Under the pieces are notes generated by a model. That model ran no database searches, had not been told where the DNA came from, and was given only the letters and a program-made list of their open reading frames with translations. Position numbers and translations under genes: made by a program. A DNA stretch of 64,000 bases from Diaphorobacter limosus (lineage in GTDB: Bacteria; Pseudomonadota; Gammaproteobacteria; Burkholderiales; Burkholderiaceae_C), in contig NZ_CP136921.1 of NCBI RefSeq assembly GCF_033100095.1, forward strand, positions 1,458,501 to 1,522,500, read 5' to 3'. Positions 25,180-34,130 of the stretch are shown here, in pieces. Position 1 is the first letter of the stretch; each line of letters begins with the position of its first letter.

Positions 25180-27114
25180 ATGAGCGACAAGAAAGACAGC
25201 CTGAGCACCGAAACCGCCGGCATTGGCCGCCGCCGTTTCATCAACACCGCCGCCCTGGCCGGCCTGACCGTGGGCGTTGCCGCGTGCAACGACAAGCCCG
25301 CGGCAGCCCCTGCGGCATCCGCTCCGGCACCCGCACCCGCGCCTGCCGCGGCCAGCGGCGCTGCTGCCAGCACCCACCTCAAGCCCGGTGAGCTCGACAC
25401 CTACTACGGCCTGTGGAGCGGCGGTCATACCGGCGACATGCGCGTGCTGGGCATGCCCTCGGGTCGCGAACTCCACCGCATCCCCTGCTTTGTGCCTGAT
25501 GCCCTGGTCGGCTGGGGCGTCACCAACGAATCCAAGGCGGTCATGGGCACCAAGCCCGATGGCCACCTCAAGTACACGGTGGCCGACACCCACCACACGC
25601 ACGCCTCCTACAAGGACGGCAACTACGACGGCCGCTACGCCTGGATCAACGACAAGATCAACAGCCGCATCGCCCGCATCCGCCTGGACTATTTCGTCTG
25701 CGACAAGATCACGCAGCTGCCCAACGTGCAGGGCTTCCACGGCATCTTCCCGGACAAGCGCGACCCGGTCGATCCGGCCATCAACTACACCACGCGCGTG
25801 TTCTGCGGCGGTGAGTTCGGCATTCCCCTGCCCAACAACACCGGCATCGAGGACGGCAGCAAGTACCGCTCACTGTTCTCCTGCGTGGACGCAGAGACCA
25901 TGGAAGTGCGCTGGCAGGTGCTGATCGACGGCAACTGCGACCTAGTGGCAACCTCCTTCGATGGCAAGCTGGCCGCCACCAACCAGTACAACACCGAGAG
26001 CGGCGTGCACTATGAGGACATGATGTCCGCCGAGCGCGACGCCTGCCTGTTCTTCAACGTGGCCCGCATCGAAGAAGCGGTCAAGGCCGGCAAATTCAAA
26101 ACCTTTGGCACGTCCAAAGTACCCGTGGTTGACGGCACACGTGATTCCAACAAGGATCCGCTCACCGCGCTGACGGCGTACGTCAGCGTTCCCAAGAACC
26201 CGCACGGTGTGAACGCCAGCCCCGACCAGAAGTACTTCATCTGTGCCGGCAAGCTCTCGCCCACCACCACCACCATCGAGCTGGTCAAGGTGCTGGACTG
26301 GTTCGACGGCAAGATGGAAAAACTCGACGATGCCATCGTGGCCGAAGTCGAAGTGGGCCTGGGCCCGCTGCACACTGCCTTTGACGGCCGCGGCAACGCC
26401 TACACCACGCTGTTCCTGGACAGCCAGATCGTCAAGTGGAACATCGAAAAGGCCATCGCCTTCCACAAGGGCGACAAGAACGCCAAGTACGTGGTGGATC
26501 GCATCGACGTGCACTATCAGCCCGGCCACATCAACGCGTCACAGTCCGAGACCGTGGTCGCGGACGGCAAATACCTGGCCGTGGGCTGCAAGTTCTCCAA
26601 GGATCGCTTCCTGCCCGTGGGCCCGCTGCACGCCGAGAACGAGCAGCTGATCGACATCTCGGGCGAAAAGATGGTGCTGCTGGCCGACCACCCGGTGCGT
26701 GGCGAGCCGCATGACTTCATCATCTTCAAGCGCGATCTGCTCAAGCCCAAGCAAGTGTATGACCTGGACGAGTCGCCACTGGCCATCAAGGATCCCAAGG
26801 AGTCCGGCGTCACACGCAATGGCAAGAAGGTCACGGTCAAGATCACCTCGCAGGCCCCGGCTTTCAGCCTGCGCGAGTTCAAGGTCAAGAAGGGCGACGA
26901 GGTGACTCTGATCCTGACCAACCTGGACAAGATCGAAGACCTGACACATGGCTTCGCCATCCCGAACTACAACGTCAACTTCATCGTCAACCCGCTGGAG
27001 ACCAAGTCGGTAACCTTCATCGCCGACCAGCCCGGTGTGTTCTGGTGCTATTGCACGCACTTCTGCCACGCGCTGCACCTTGAAATGCGCACGCGTATGA
27101 TCGTCGAGGCATAA
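25180..27114 (+). CDS. nosZ: Nitrous-oxide reductase, Tat-exported (clade I)
   Basis: A 644-residue periplasmic copper enzyme reducing N2O to N2. The twin-arginine signal GRRRFINTAALAGL is at 16-29, followed by an Ala-rich linker. An N-terminal seven-bladed propeller carries the CuZ histidines (for example VADTHHTHASY). The C-terminal cupredoxin domain has the CuA site FWCYCTHFCHALHLEM near residue 621. Length and Tat leader mark the typical (clade I) type. AGAGGA precedes the ATG. A strong hairpin terminator follows. Confidence 0.97.
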   Translation: MSDKKDSLSTETAGIGRRRFINTAALAGLTVGVAACNDKPAAAPAASAPAPAPAPAAASGAAASTHLKPGELDTYYGLWSGGHTGDMRVLGMPSGRELHRIPCFVPDALVGWGVTNESKAVMGTKPDGHLKYTVADTHHTHASYKDGNYDGRYAWINDKINSRIARIRLDYFVCDKITQLPNVQGFHGIFPDKRDPVDPAINYTTRVFCGGEFGIPLPNNTGIEDGSKYRSLFSCVDAETMEVRWQVLIDGNCDLVATSFDGKLAATNQYNTESGVHYEDMMSAERDACLFFNVARIEEAVKAGKFKTFGTSKVPVVDGTRDSNKDPLTALTAYVSVPKNPHGVNASPDQKYFICAGKLSPTTTTIELVKVLDWFDGKMEKLDDAIVAEVEVGLGPLHTAFDGRGNAYTTLFLDSQIVKWNIEKAIAFHKGDKNAKYVVDRIDVHYQPGHINASQSETVVADGKYLAVGCKFSKDRFLPVGPLHAENEQLIDISGEKMVLLADHPVRGEPHDFIIFKRDLLKPKQVYDLDESPLAIKDPKESGVTRNGKKVTVKITSQAPAFSLREFKVKKGDEVTLILTNLDKIEDLTHGFAIPNYNVNFIVNPLETKSVTFIADQPGVFWCYCTHFCHALHLEMRTRMIVEA

Positions 27115-27129
27115 GCCTCTCGCCAACAG

Positions 27130-27166
27130 TGGGCGCTGCGCTGGTAGCGCAGCGCCCATTTTTTTT
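27130..27166 (+). terminator. Strong intrinsic terminator between nosZ and nosR
   Basis: Perfect 13-bp stem: TGGGCGCTGCGCT (27130-27142), loop GGT, matching arm to 27158, then a run of eight T. The nosR ribosome site begins within a few bases of the T-run, so the hairpin may act as an attenuator rather than a full stop. Confidence 0.85.
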
Positions 27167-27178
27167 CAGGATAGTGTG

Positions 27179-29800
27179 ATGTCTGCTTTTGGCCAGCGAT
27201 TTGCGTTCTTCTGGGCCGCCCTGCTTCTCGTCCTTGCCCTGGCGGCCCCGCGCGCCCATGCAGGCGCCTATGAGGCGGAATTGCCCGCCAACCTGGCAAC
27301 CACACCCGACATGTGCTCGCTGCTGCCCTGCGGCGAGGTGTTTCCTGGCGCCAAGCATTTTTCCGAACGCAAGGGCCAGCCTCCTTACGTGGAGGCCTAC
27401 GACAGCGACGGAGCCGACAAGAAGCTGCTCGGCTACGTAATGCTGTCCACCGACATCACGGACACCCCCGCCTATTCCGGCAAGCCCGTGGTGACGCTGA
27501 TCGGCATGGACAAGGAAGGCCATTTCGTCGGCATCCAGGTACTCAAGCATTCCGAGCCCATCCTGCTGCTGGGCATCCCCGAATCGGCCCTGATCAACTT
27601 CAACAACCAGTACCTGGGCAAGTCGGTCACCGACACCATCGAGGTCGGCCCCTCGCGCCCCGATGAAAACGTGATTGGCGTTGATGCCATCTCGGGCGCC
27701 ACCGTCACCGTGGTGGCGCAAAACCAGGTGGTCATGGCCTCGGGCGCGGCCGTCGCGCGCCAGACCGGCATCATCGCCCCCACGGTACGCGAGCCGGCGC
27801 GTTTTATCGCCGGTGGCCAGAACTACGACTGGGCCCAGCTGGTGCAGATGGGCGTGGTCAAGCAACTGCTGGTGAAACCCGAACAGGTGGGCCTGCCGCG
27901 CGGCCCCGAGCCGTTCATCGAGCTCTGGTACGGCGACCTGAACCACCCCGACGTGGGCACCAGCCTGCTGGGCAAGCACAACTACGAGCGGCTGCATGCC
28001 AGTCTGAAGGAAGGCGAAAACGCCCTGTTCGTGATCAAGACGGCGGGCCAGGAATCGTTCAAGGGCTCGGGCTTCGTGCGCGGTGGCATTTACGACCGCG
28101 TGCAGGTCAAGCAAGGGGCGGACTCGTTCACCTTCCGCGACCTGGATTCGCTCAACCTCTATGGCCTGGAGGCCCAGGGTGCGCCGCGCTACACCGAGTC
28201 GGCGATCTTCATCATCCGCTCACACTCGTTCTCGGCCGCCTATCCGTGGAAGTTCGCCTTCCTGGGTAACCGCGTCGATCGCGCCACGGGCCAGCGCAGC
28301 TTTGCCATGTTCGAGTCCAAGTACTGGCTGCCCGCAGCCCTGCTCGAAGGCGGCCGCCCCAAGGTCGAGGAGCCTGCAGCCCCCTGGGTGCGCATCTGGA
28401 AGTCCCAGGCCCTGCCGATCAGCCTGTTCGCCCTGCTGCTGGTCGCCGTGACCGTGGTCTACGCCTTGCGCGAGAAGCTCACGCGGCTGTCCACGCACAA
28501 GAACAAATGGCCGGTGAATGGCTTCAAGTACACCTTCTGGGCCATCAGCATCTTCTGGATCGGCTTTGGCTACATGGCACAGCCCTCCATCACCCAGGTG
28601 CTGACCTGGTTCCATTCGCTGCTGTTCCAGTGGACCTGGTCGCTGTTCCTGTCCGATCCGTTCATCTTCCTGTTCTGGATCTTCATCATCGTCACCGTCT
28701 TCCTGTTCGGACGCGGCCTGTTCTGTGGCTGGATGTGTCCGTTCGGCTCGCTGCAGGAGGGCATCTACAAGATCGCCAAGGCGGTGGGCCTGAAGCGCTT
28801 CCAGACGGCGCTGCCGCAGAAATGGCATGACCGGCTGAAGTGGGTCAAGTACGCGGTCTTCTTCGGTTTGCTGGCCGTCTCCATGTTCTCCATGGGCCTG
28901 GCCGAGAAGCTGGCCGAGGTCGAGCCCTTCAAGACCACCTTCCTGGTCGGCGTGATGAACCGCGCCTGGCCCTACGGCCTGTTCGTGGCCGCCATCCTGG
29001 GCGTGTCCATCTTCATCGAGCGCCCATACTGCAAATACATCTGCCCGCTCGGCGCGTCGCTGGCCATGCCCAGCACCTTCCGCTGGTTTGGCCTGAAGCG
29101 CAAGCAGGACTGCAACAGCTGCAAGGCCTGCGCCGTGGGCTGCGGCGCGCAGGCCATCGACGCCGACGGCCGCATCGACCACCGCGAATGCCTGCACTGC
29201 CTGGACTGCATGATCCTTTACACCGACACCAAGGGCTGCCCGCCCCTGGCGATGGAGCGCAAACGGCGCGAGCGCGATGGCCTGGAGATCACGCCCATTG
29301 GCAAGAACGGCTACTTCATCCCCATTCACCCGGCCAAGGTGGAAGACCAGATCAGCCCCAAGGCAAAGAAGGGCGTCGATCCGCGCATGCCCACCGACCG
29401 CACCCTGCCCGCGCACAAGGAAGATGTGGGCCTGCTGCAATGGCTGTGGCTGGAGCTGCGCGACCACCTCTGGCCCTGGAGCCGCGAGGGCTGGCACAGC
29501 CAGAAGACCCTGCAGATCGCCGGCCTCGCGCTGGCCATCGCCGCCACCATTGCCTGGGTGCAGGCCGCCCTGGGCCACCTGTCCTCGGGCGCTATCATCG
29601 GCTGGTGGTTTGGCTGGAGCGTGTACGAGGTGTTGATTCGTCTGTCCGGTCGCCGTTATGTGAAGGATGGCCCATGGTGGCGCGACCAGTACCGCATCGC
29701 CGGTGCGATGGACATGATGAGTTACGTAGGGTTCAAGAACCTGATGATTGGCGCTGCGCTGTTCCTGATGCTCAAGACCCTGGGCTGGCTCATCGCATGA
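27179..29800 (+). CDS. nosR: Nos regulator/electron donor protein NosR (FMN and 4Fe-4S membrane protein)
   Basis: An 873-residue polytopic flavoprotein required for nosZ expression and electron supply. A signal peptide is followed by a periplasmic FMN-binding domain with flavinylation motif DAISGAT (Thr about 175). About six membrane helices follow (from residue 415), with CxxxCP motifs LFCGWMCPFG and PYCKYICPLG. The cytoplasmic ferredoxin-type sites are CNSCKACAVGCG and CLHCLDCM. ATG 27179 is preferred to the GTG one codon earlier. The stop overlaps the nosD start (ATGA). Confidence 0.95.
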   Translation: MSAFGQRFAFFWAALLLVLALAAPRAHAGAYEAELPANLATTPDMCSLLPCGEVFPGAKHFSERKGQPPYVEAYDSDGADKKLLGYVMLSTDITDTPAYSGKPVVTLIGMDKEGHFVGIQVLKHSEPILLLGIPESALINFNNQYLGKSVTDTIEVGPSRPDENVIGVDAISGATVTVVAQNQVVMASGAAVARQTGIIAPTVREPARFIAGGQNYDWAQLVQMGVVKQLLVKPEQVGLPRGPEPFIELWYGDLNHPDVGTSLLGKHNYERLHASLKEGENALFVIKTAGQESFKGSGFVRGGIYDRVQVKQGADSFTFRDLDSLNLYGLEAQGAPRYTESAIFIIRSHSFSAAYPWKFAFLGNRVDRATGQRSFAMFESKYWLPAALLEGGRPKVEEPAAPWVRIWKSQALPISLFALLLVAVTVVYALREKLTRLSTHKNKWPVNGFKYTFWAISIFWIGFGYMAQPSITQVLTWFHSLLFQWTWSLFLSDPFIFLFWIFIIVTVFLFGRGLFCGWMCPFGSLQEGIYKIAKAVGLKRFQTALPQKWHDRLKWVKYAVFFGLLAVSMFSMGLAEKLAEVEPFKTTFLVGVMNRAWPYGLFVAAILGVSIFIERPYCKYICPLGASLAMPSTFRWFGLKRKQDCNSCKACAVGCGAQAIDADGRIDHRECLHCLDCMILYTDTKGCPPLAMERKRRERDGLEITPIGKNGYFIPIHPAKVEDQISPKAKKGVDPRMPTDRTLPAHKEDVGLLQWLWLELRDHLWPWSREGWHSQKTLQIAGLALAIAATIAWVQAALGHLSSGAIIGWWFGWSVYEVLIRLSGRRYVKDGPWWRDQYRIAGAMDMMSYVGFKNLMIGAALFLMLKTLGWLIA

Positions 29801-31065
29801 CAATGCTGCCCCATTTAGCTGCGGCCCTGGCGCTGGCCATCGCCGGGGCCTGCCAGGCAGCCACCATCTCGGTGCGCCCCGGCGACGATCTGGCCGAGGC
29901 CGTCACCAAGGCCCAGGCTGGCGATGTGATCGAGGTGGCGCGCGGCCAGTACCGCGCCAACCTGCTGATCGACAAGCCGCTCACGCTGCGCGGCCTCGAT
30001 CGCCCCACCATCAGCGGCGGCAACCAGGGCGACACCATACGCGTGACGGCGCCGGACGTGCTCATCGAGGGCCTGATCGTGCGCGACTCGGGCGACAGCC
30101 TGAAAGACCAGAACGCCGGCATCTACCTCTACCCGGGCGCGCACCGCGCCATCGTGCGCCGCTGCGACCTGACCTACAACCTGTTCGGCCTGTGGATAGA
30201 GAAGGCCAACGACGTGCTGATCGAGCACAACACCATCACCGGCAAGCGCGAATACGCCTCACCCCAGCGTGGCAACGGCGTGCAGCTGTACAACACCAAG
30301 GGCGCCAAGATCCTGAACAACGACATCAGCTTCGTGCGCGACGCGCTGTATGTCGATGTCTCGCACAACGCGCTGTTCAAGGGCAACAAGCTGCACCACA
30401 GCCGCTACGGCACGCATTACATGAACTCCTACTACAACCTGTGGGAGGACAACGACACGTTCTACAACCGCGGCGGCCTGGCGCTGATGGAGGTGCGCCA
30501 CCAGGAGGTGCGCAACAACCGTGCCTGGGGCAACTCGGACCACGGCATCATGCTGCGCACGCTGCAGGATTCCGACATCTCGGGCAACGTGGTCGCCGGC
30601 AACAACCGGGGCTTCTTCATCTACGACGTGGAGTACATCAAGCTCAACGACAACCTGGTCGTGGACAACGTCGTGGGCGTGCACCTGTCGGCCGGCTCCA
30701 CGCGCAACGAGGTCGAGGGCAACGACTTCATCGCCAACCGCGAGCAGGTGCGCTACGTGGGCGCGCGCGACGAGGTCTGGGGCAAGCAGCGTGGCAACTA
30801 CTGGAGCAACTACCTCGGCTGGGATCGCAACAACGACGGCAAGGGCGATGTGCAGTACGAGGCCAACGACATGGTTGATCGCCTGACCTGGCGTCACCCC
30901 AGCATCAAGCTGTTGCTGGCCAGCCCGGCCGTGCAGGCGCTACGCCTGGTGGGCCAGCAGTTTCCCGTTTTGCGTGTGCCCTCGGTGGTCGATCCCCACC
31001 CGCGCATGCGCCCTCATCATCAAGATTGGAGTCAGTGGCGTGGCAAGCATTTCCCCGGCCAGTAA
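29797..31065 (+). CDS. nosD: Nitrous-oxide reductase maturation protein NosD
   Basis: A 422-residue periplasmic right-handed beta-helix protein that works with NosFY in building the CuZ site. The signal peptide ends near ACQA|A. Repeated CASH-type turns are visible (for example GLIVRDSGDSL, NGVQLYNTKGAKILNN, RGGLALMEVRHQEVRNN and NYWSNYLGWDRNNDGKGD). ATG 29797 overlaps the nosR stop. A long open frame runs upstream but lies antiphase to nosR and is not used. Confidence 0.95.
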   Translation: MTMLPHLAAALALAIAGACQAATISVRPGDDLAEAVTKAQAGDVIEVARGQYRANLLIDKPLTLRGLDRPTISGGNQGDTIRVTAPDVLIEGLIVRDSGDSLKDQNAGIYLYPGAHRAIVRRCDLTYNLFGLWIEKANDVLIEHNTITGKREYASPQRGNGVQLYNTKGAKILNNDISFVRDALYVDVSHNALFKGNKLHHSRYGTHYMNSYYNLWEDNDTFYNRGGLALMEVRHQEVRNNRAWGNSDHGIMLRTLQDSDISGNVVAGNNRGFFIYDVEYIKLNDNLVVDNVVGVHLSAGSTRNEVEGNDFIANREQVRYVGARDEVWGKQRGNYWSNYLGWDRNNDGKGDVQYEANDMVDRLTWRHPSIKLLLASPAVQALRLVGQQFPVLRVPSVVDPHPRMRPHHQDWSQWRGKHFPGQ

Positions 31066-31978
31066 CGCGCCGGGCATGGCGATTTCCCTGCGCGGCGTGC
31101 GCAAGCATTTTGGCGCCCTGCATGCCGTGGACGGCGTGGATCTGGACATCCCCCAGGGCGAGATCTTTGGTCTGATAGGCCACAACGGCGCCGGAAAGAG
31201 CACCCTGTTCAAGATGATGCTGGGCCTGCTGGCCCCAACCAGCGGCAGCATTTTGGTGGCCGGCACGCCCGTGGGCGGGCGCAACTTCCGCGCCGCGCGC
31301 CGCCAGCTCGGCTACCTGCCCGAGAACGTGGTGCTCTACGACAACCTGGACGGCCTGGAGACCCTGCACTTTTTTGCCCGCCTCAAGGGCGCGCCGCTGG
31401 CCGAGTGCCCGGCCATGCTGGAGAAAGTGGGCCTGGCCCACGCCGGCAAGCGCCCGGTGCGCGAATATTCCAAGGGCATGCGTCAGCGCCTGGGCTTTGC
31501 GCAGGCGCTCCTGGGCAGTCCGCGCGTGCTGTTTCTGGACGAGCCCACCAACGGCCTCGATCCGCAGGCGATACGCGACTTCTACGCCACGCTGCGCGGC
31601 CTGCAGCAGCAGGGCGTGACGGTCATCATCACCTCGCACATCCTGGCCGAGCTGCAGGAGCGCGTGGACCGCCTGGCGATACTTGTGTCGGGCAAGGTCG
31701 AGGCCCTGGGCAGCGTGCATGAGTTGCGCGAGCGCACCGGCCTGCCGCTGATCATCGAAGTCGATCTCGCGCCCCAGGACTGCCACGACGCCCTGCATGT
31801 GCTGCACCAGGTCACCGGCGTGAAGCCGGCGCAGACCCCGTCCGGGCTGCAGCTGCAATGTCCGCGCGAGCACAAGATGGCAGCCCTGGCCGCGCTCACG
31901 CCCCTGGGCGCACGCGTGCAGGACCTGCGCCTGCACGAGCCCTCGCTCGAAGACATGTTCTTCGGCATCTCCGCTTAA
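31040..31978 (+). CDS. nosF: NosF, ATP-binding protein of the Nos copper-site ABC transporter
   Basis: A 312-residue cytoplasmic ATPase partnered with NosY. Walker A GHNGAGKST is at about 47-55, the signature region is EYSKGMRQRLGFAQALL and Walker B VLFLDEPTNGLDP. I choose GTG 31040 because TTGGAG lies upstream; it overlaps nosD by 26 nt. ATG 31076 (MAISLRGV) is the alternative and lacks a ribosome site. The C-terminal extension after residue 220 is typical of this subfamily. Confidence 0.9.
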   Translation: MASISPASNAPGMAISLRGVRKHFGALHAVDGVDLDIPQGEIFGLIGHNGAGKSTLFKMMLGLLAPTSGSILVAGTPVGGRNFRAARRQLGYLPENVVLYDNLDGLETLHFFARLKGAPLAECPAMLEKVGLAHAGKRPVREYSKGMRQRLGFAQALLGSPRVLFLDEPTNGLDPQAIRDFYATLRGLQQQGVTVIITSHILAELQERVDRLAILVSGKVEALGSVHELRERTGLPLIIEVDLAPQDCHDALHVLHQVTGVKPAQTPSGLQLQCPREHKMAALAALTPLGARVQDLRLHEPSLEDMFFGISA

Positions 31979-31994
31979 GGCCCGCTCTCGGGCA

Positions 31995-32819
31995 ATGCTA
32001 TTCATGGAACTGACCCCTATCCTCACCGTCGCGGCCAAGGAGTTCCGCGACCGCATGCGCAACCGCTGGGTGCTGGCTGTGGCCCTGGTGTTCACCGTGT
32101 TCTCGCTGGTCATTGCCTACTTTGGCGGCGCCCAGCAGGGCCAGGTGGGCTTTCGCTCCATCGAGTTCACCATCGCCAGCCTGGTGAGCCTGGTGATCTA
32201 CCTGATCCCGCTGATCGCCCTGCTGCTGGGTTTTGACGCCATCGTCGGCGAACGCGAGCGTGGTTCGCTGGACCTGCTGCTGGCCCTGCCCATCACGCGG
32301 CTGGAGCTGCTGCTGGGCAAATACCTGGGGCTGGCGCTGGCGCTGTCCCTGTCCACCGTGGTTGGCTTCGGTCTGGTGGCCGTTCTGCTGTGGCGCCACA
32401 TGAATGCCAATGCGCTGTTTCACTACGGTGGCTTCATGCTGTCCTCGGTACTGCTGGGCCTGGCCTTTCTGAGCCTGGCGGTGCTGATCTCGGTATTGGC
32501 GCGCGAGCGCACGCGTGCCTCGGGCCTGGCGATTGCCACCTGGTTCTTCTTTGTGCTGGTGTTCGACCTGCTGCTGCTGGGCCTGCTGGTCACCACCGGC
32601 GGGCAGTTTGCCGGCGACAGCTTTGCCTGGCTGCTGCTGCTCAACCCGGCGGACGTGTTCCGCATCCTCAACGTGTTCTCGCTCGAGGACGTGCGCACCC
32701 TGTACGGCCTGGCCAGCGTCGTGCCCCAGTCGCTGGGCAATCCGCTGACCATGGGCGGCGTGATGGCCGCCTGGATAGCTCTGCCGCTCGCTTTGGCCAA
32801 CTGGAGATTCAAGCCATGA
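31995..32819 (+). CDS. nosY: NosY, membrane permease of the Nos ABC transporter
   Basis: A 274-residue inner-membrane protein with six hydrophobic segments. The N-terminal motif TVAAKEFRDRMRNRWVL and the cytoplasmic loop DAIVGERERGSLDLLLALPITR are diagnostic of ABC-2-type NosY. ATG 32004 is an alternative start. Its stop overlaps the nosL ATG (ATGA). It acts with NosF and NosD to deliver sulfur for the CuZ cluster of NosZ. Confidence 0.94.
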   Translation: MLFMELTPILTVAAKEFRDRMRNRWVLAVALVFTVFSLVIAYFGGAQQGQVGFRSIEFTIASLVSLVIYLIPLIALLLGFDAIVGERERGSLDLLLALPITRLELLLGKYLGLALALSLSTVVGFGLVAVLLWRHMNANALFHYGGFMLSSVLLGLAFLSLAVLISVLARERTRASGLAIATWFFFVLVFDLLLLGLLVTTGGQFAGDSFAWLLLLNPADVFRILNVFSLEDVRTLYGLASVVPQSLGNPLTMGGVMAAWIALPLALANWRFKP

Positions 32820-33364
32820 CCTGTTCCTGCATCACCCGCCGCCGCGCCCTGGGGTTCGCAGCCCTGGCGGCACTGCCCGTCAGCGCACTGCTTGCCGGCT
32901 GCGGCGACAAGGCTGCCGAGCAGCAGTCGCTGGCGCCGGTGGAGATCGACCGCAGCACCAGTTGCGAGCTCGACGGCATGCTGCTGGCCGACTACCCCGG
33001 TCCCAAGGCGCAGATCCACTACGCGGGCCAGGACAAGCCCTCCTTCTTCTGCGACACGGTGGAGCTGTTCAACACCCTGCTCGCCGGCGAGCAGGTGCGC
33101 CCCATACGCGCCGTCTATGTGCAGGACATGGGCCAGGCCCATTGGGAAGAGCCCAAGGGCCACTGGATAGACGCCAAGAGCGCCATCTACGTACTGGGCA
33201 GCAAGCGCCACGGCTCCATGGGCCCGACCATTGCCAGCTTTGCCCAGGAAGCCGACGCCACGAAATTCGCCGGCGAGCACGGCGGCAAGGTGCTGCGCTT
33301 TGGCGACATCAAGCTGGACATGGTGGATCTGAGCGGCGGCGCGCTGCACGACACGCGCATGTAA
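32816..33364 (+). CDS. nosL: NosL, copper chaperone lipoprotein
   Basis: A 182-residue outer-leaflet lipoprotein that supplies Cu(I) to NosZ. The leader is ALAALPVSALLAGC with lipobox cysteine 29. The metal-binding core has CELDGMLLADYPGPKAQI (Cys and Met ligands), and the C-terminal part contains QDMGQAHWEEPKGHWIDA. Overlap with nosY indicates translational coupling. Confidence 0.93.
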   Translation: MTCSCITRRRALGFAALAALPVSALLAGCGDKAAEQQSLAPVEIDRSTSCELDGMLLADYPGPKAQIHYAGQDKPSFFCDTVELFNTLLAGEQVRPIRAVYVQDMGQAHWEEPKGHWIDAKSAIYVLGSKRHGSMGPTIASFAQEADATKFAGEHGGKVLRFGDIKLDMVDLSGGALHDTRM

Positions 33365-33367
33365 GCC

Positions 33368-34039
33368 ATGCCCGCCGCGCCCCTGCTCCCGCCACTACAG
33401 CAGCGCCGCAGGCGCGCGCTGGCCATGGGTGCGTTGGCCGCTCTGGGCGTTCTGGCCGCCAGCACACCCTGGAGCGTGCCGGCGCTGCGCCAGATGCTGT
33501 CGCCCGAGGCACCAGCCTCGCTGGAGCCCGATGTGTGCATCGTCGCCCCGCCCACACCCTACGACCCGGCCAGCGGCCTGCCACCCACGGCCGCGCGCGC
33601 CGTACCCCCCGATGTGCGCTGCCCGGTCTGCGGCATGTTCCCGGCACGCTCGCCGCAATGGGCGGCGCAGATCATCTTCAGCAACGGCGACGCGCAGTAT
33701 TTCGACTCGCCCCTGTCGCTGTTCATGTACCTGCAGGATGTGGCGCGCTACAGCCCCGGCCGCAGCAGCGGGCAGATCGCGGCCCACTACGTGACCGACG
33801 CCTCCGCACCACCGGACGGCAAGCGCACGCCCTGGGTCGATGCGCTGTCGGCCTACTACGTGCATGGCTCGTCGGCCAAGGGGCCCATGCGCGCCGGCAA
33901 CCTGCCAGCCTTTGCAACACGCGCCGCGGCCGATGCCTTCGCCGAGCGGCGTGGCGGCGTGGTGCTGGCCTTTGGTGCCATCGACGCCGCGCTGGTGGCC
34001 GAGCTCGCCAGCGGCGGCGGACATAGCCATCACCAATAA
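33368..34039 (+). CDS. Second NosL-family protein, membrane-anchored
   Basis: A 223-residue protein starting 3 nt after nosL. Four arginines precede one hydrophobic segment (ALAMGALAALGVLAAS), so it is likely anchored in the inner membrane with a periplasmic body; no lipobox is seen. The body has the NosL-type motif RCPVCGMFPARSPQWAAQI (CPVCGM, Cu ligands) and SAYYVHGSSAKGPM. It ends in a short His-rich tail (GGGHSHHQ). It is probably a second copper chaperone for NosZ assembly. Confidence 0.85.
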   Translation: MPAAPLLPPLQQRRRRALAMGALAALGVLAASTPWSVPALRQMLSPEAPASLEPDVCIVAPPTPYDPASGLPPTAARAVPPDVRCPVCGMFPARSPQWAAQIIFSNGDAQYFDSPLSLFMYLQDVARYSPGRSSGQIAAHYVTDASAPPDGKRTPWVDALSAYYVHGSSAKGPMRAGNLPAFATRAAADAFAERRGGVVLAFGAIDAALVAELASGGGHSHHQ

Positions 34040-34040
34040 T

Positions 34041-34104
34041 TTACTATTAAAAAAATAGCTGTCAGCGCTTTATGCATAAGCGTTAACAGCTATTTTTATC
34101 AAAT
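34041..34104. repeat. Palindromic repeat copy R6, forming a long hairpin after the nos operon
   Basis: AAAAATAGCTGTCAGCGCTT and its near-perfect inverse AAGCGTTAACAGCTATTTTT, separated by six bases. This is the most symmetrical copy of the family. With A/T runs on both sides it can end transcription from the nos operon (plus) and from rhlE (minus). Confidence 0.8.
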
Positions 34105-34130
34105 AAACCTCCGGGGGGGTCCCGGCCCCC

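Noticed and set aside
28840..29796. Open frame upstream of nosD suggesting a longer NosD
   Set aside because: It lies wholly inside nosR in another frame; the NosD signal peptide starts at 29797.
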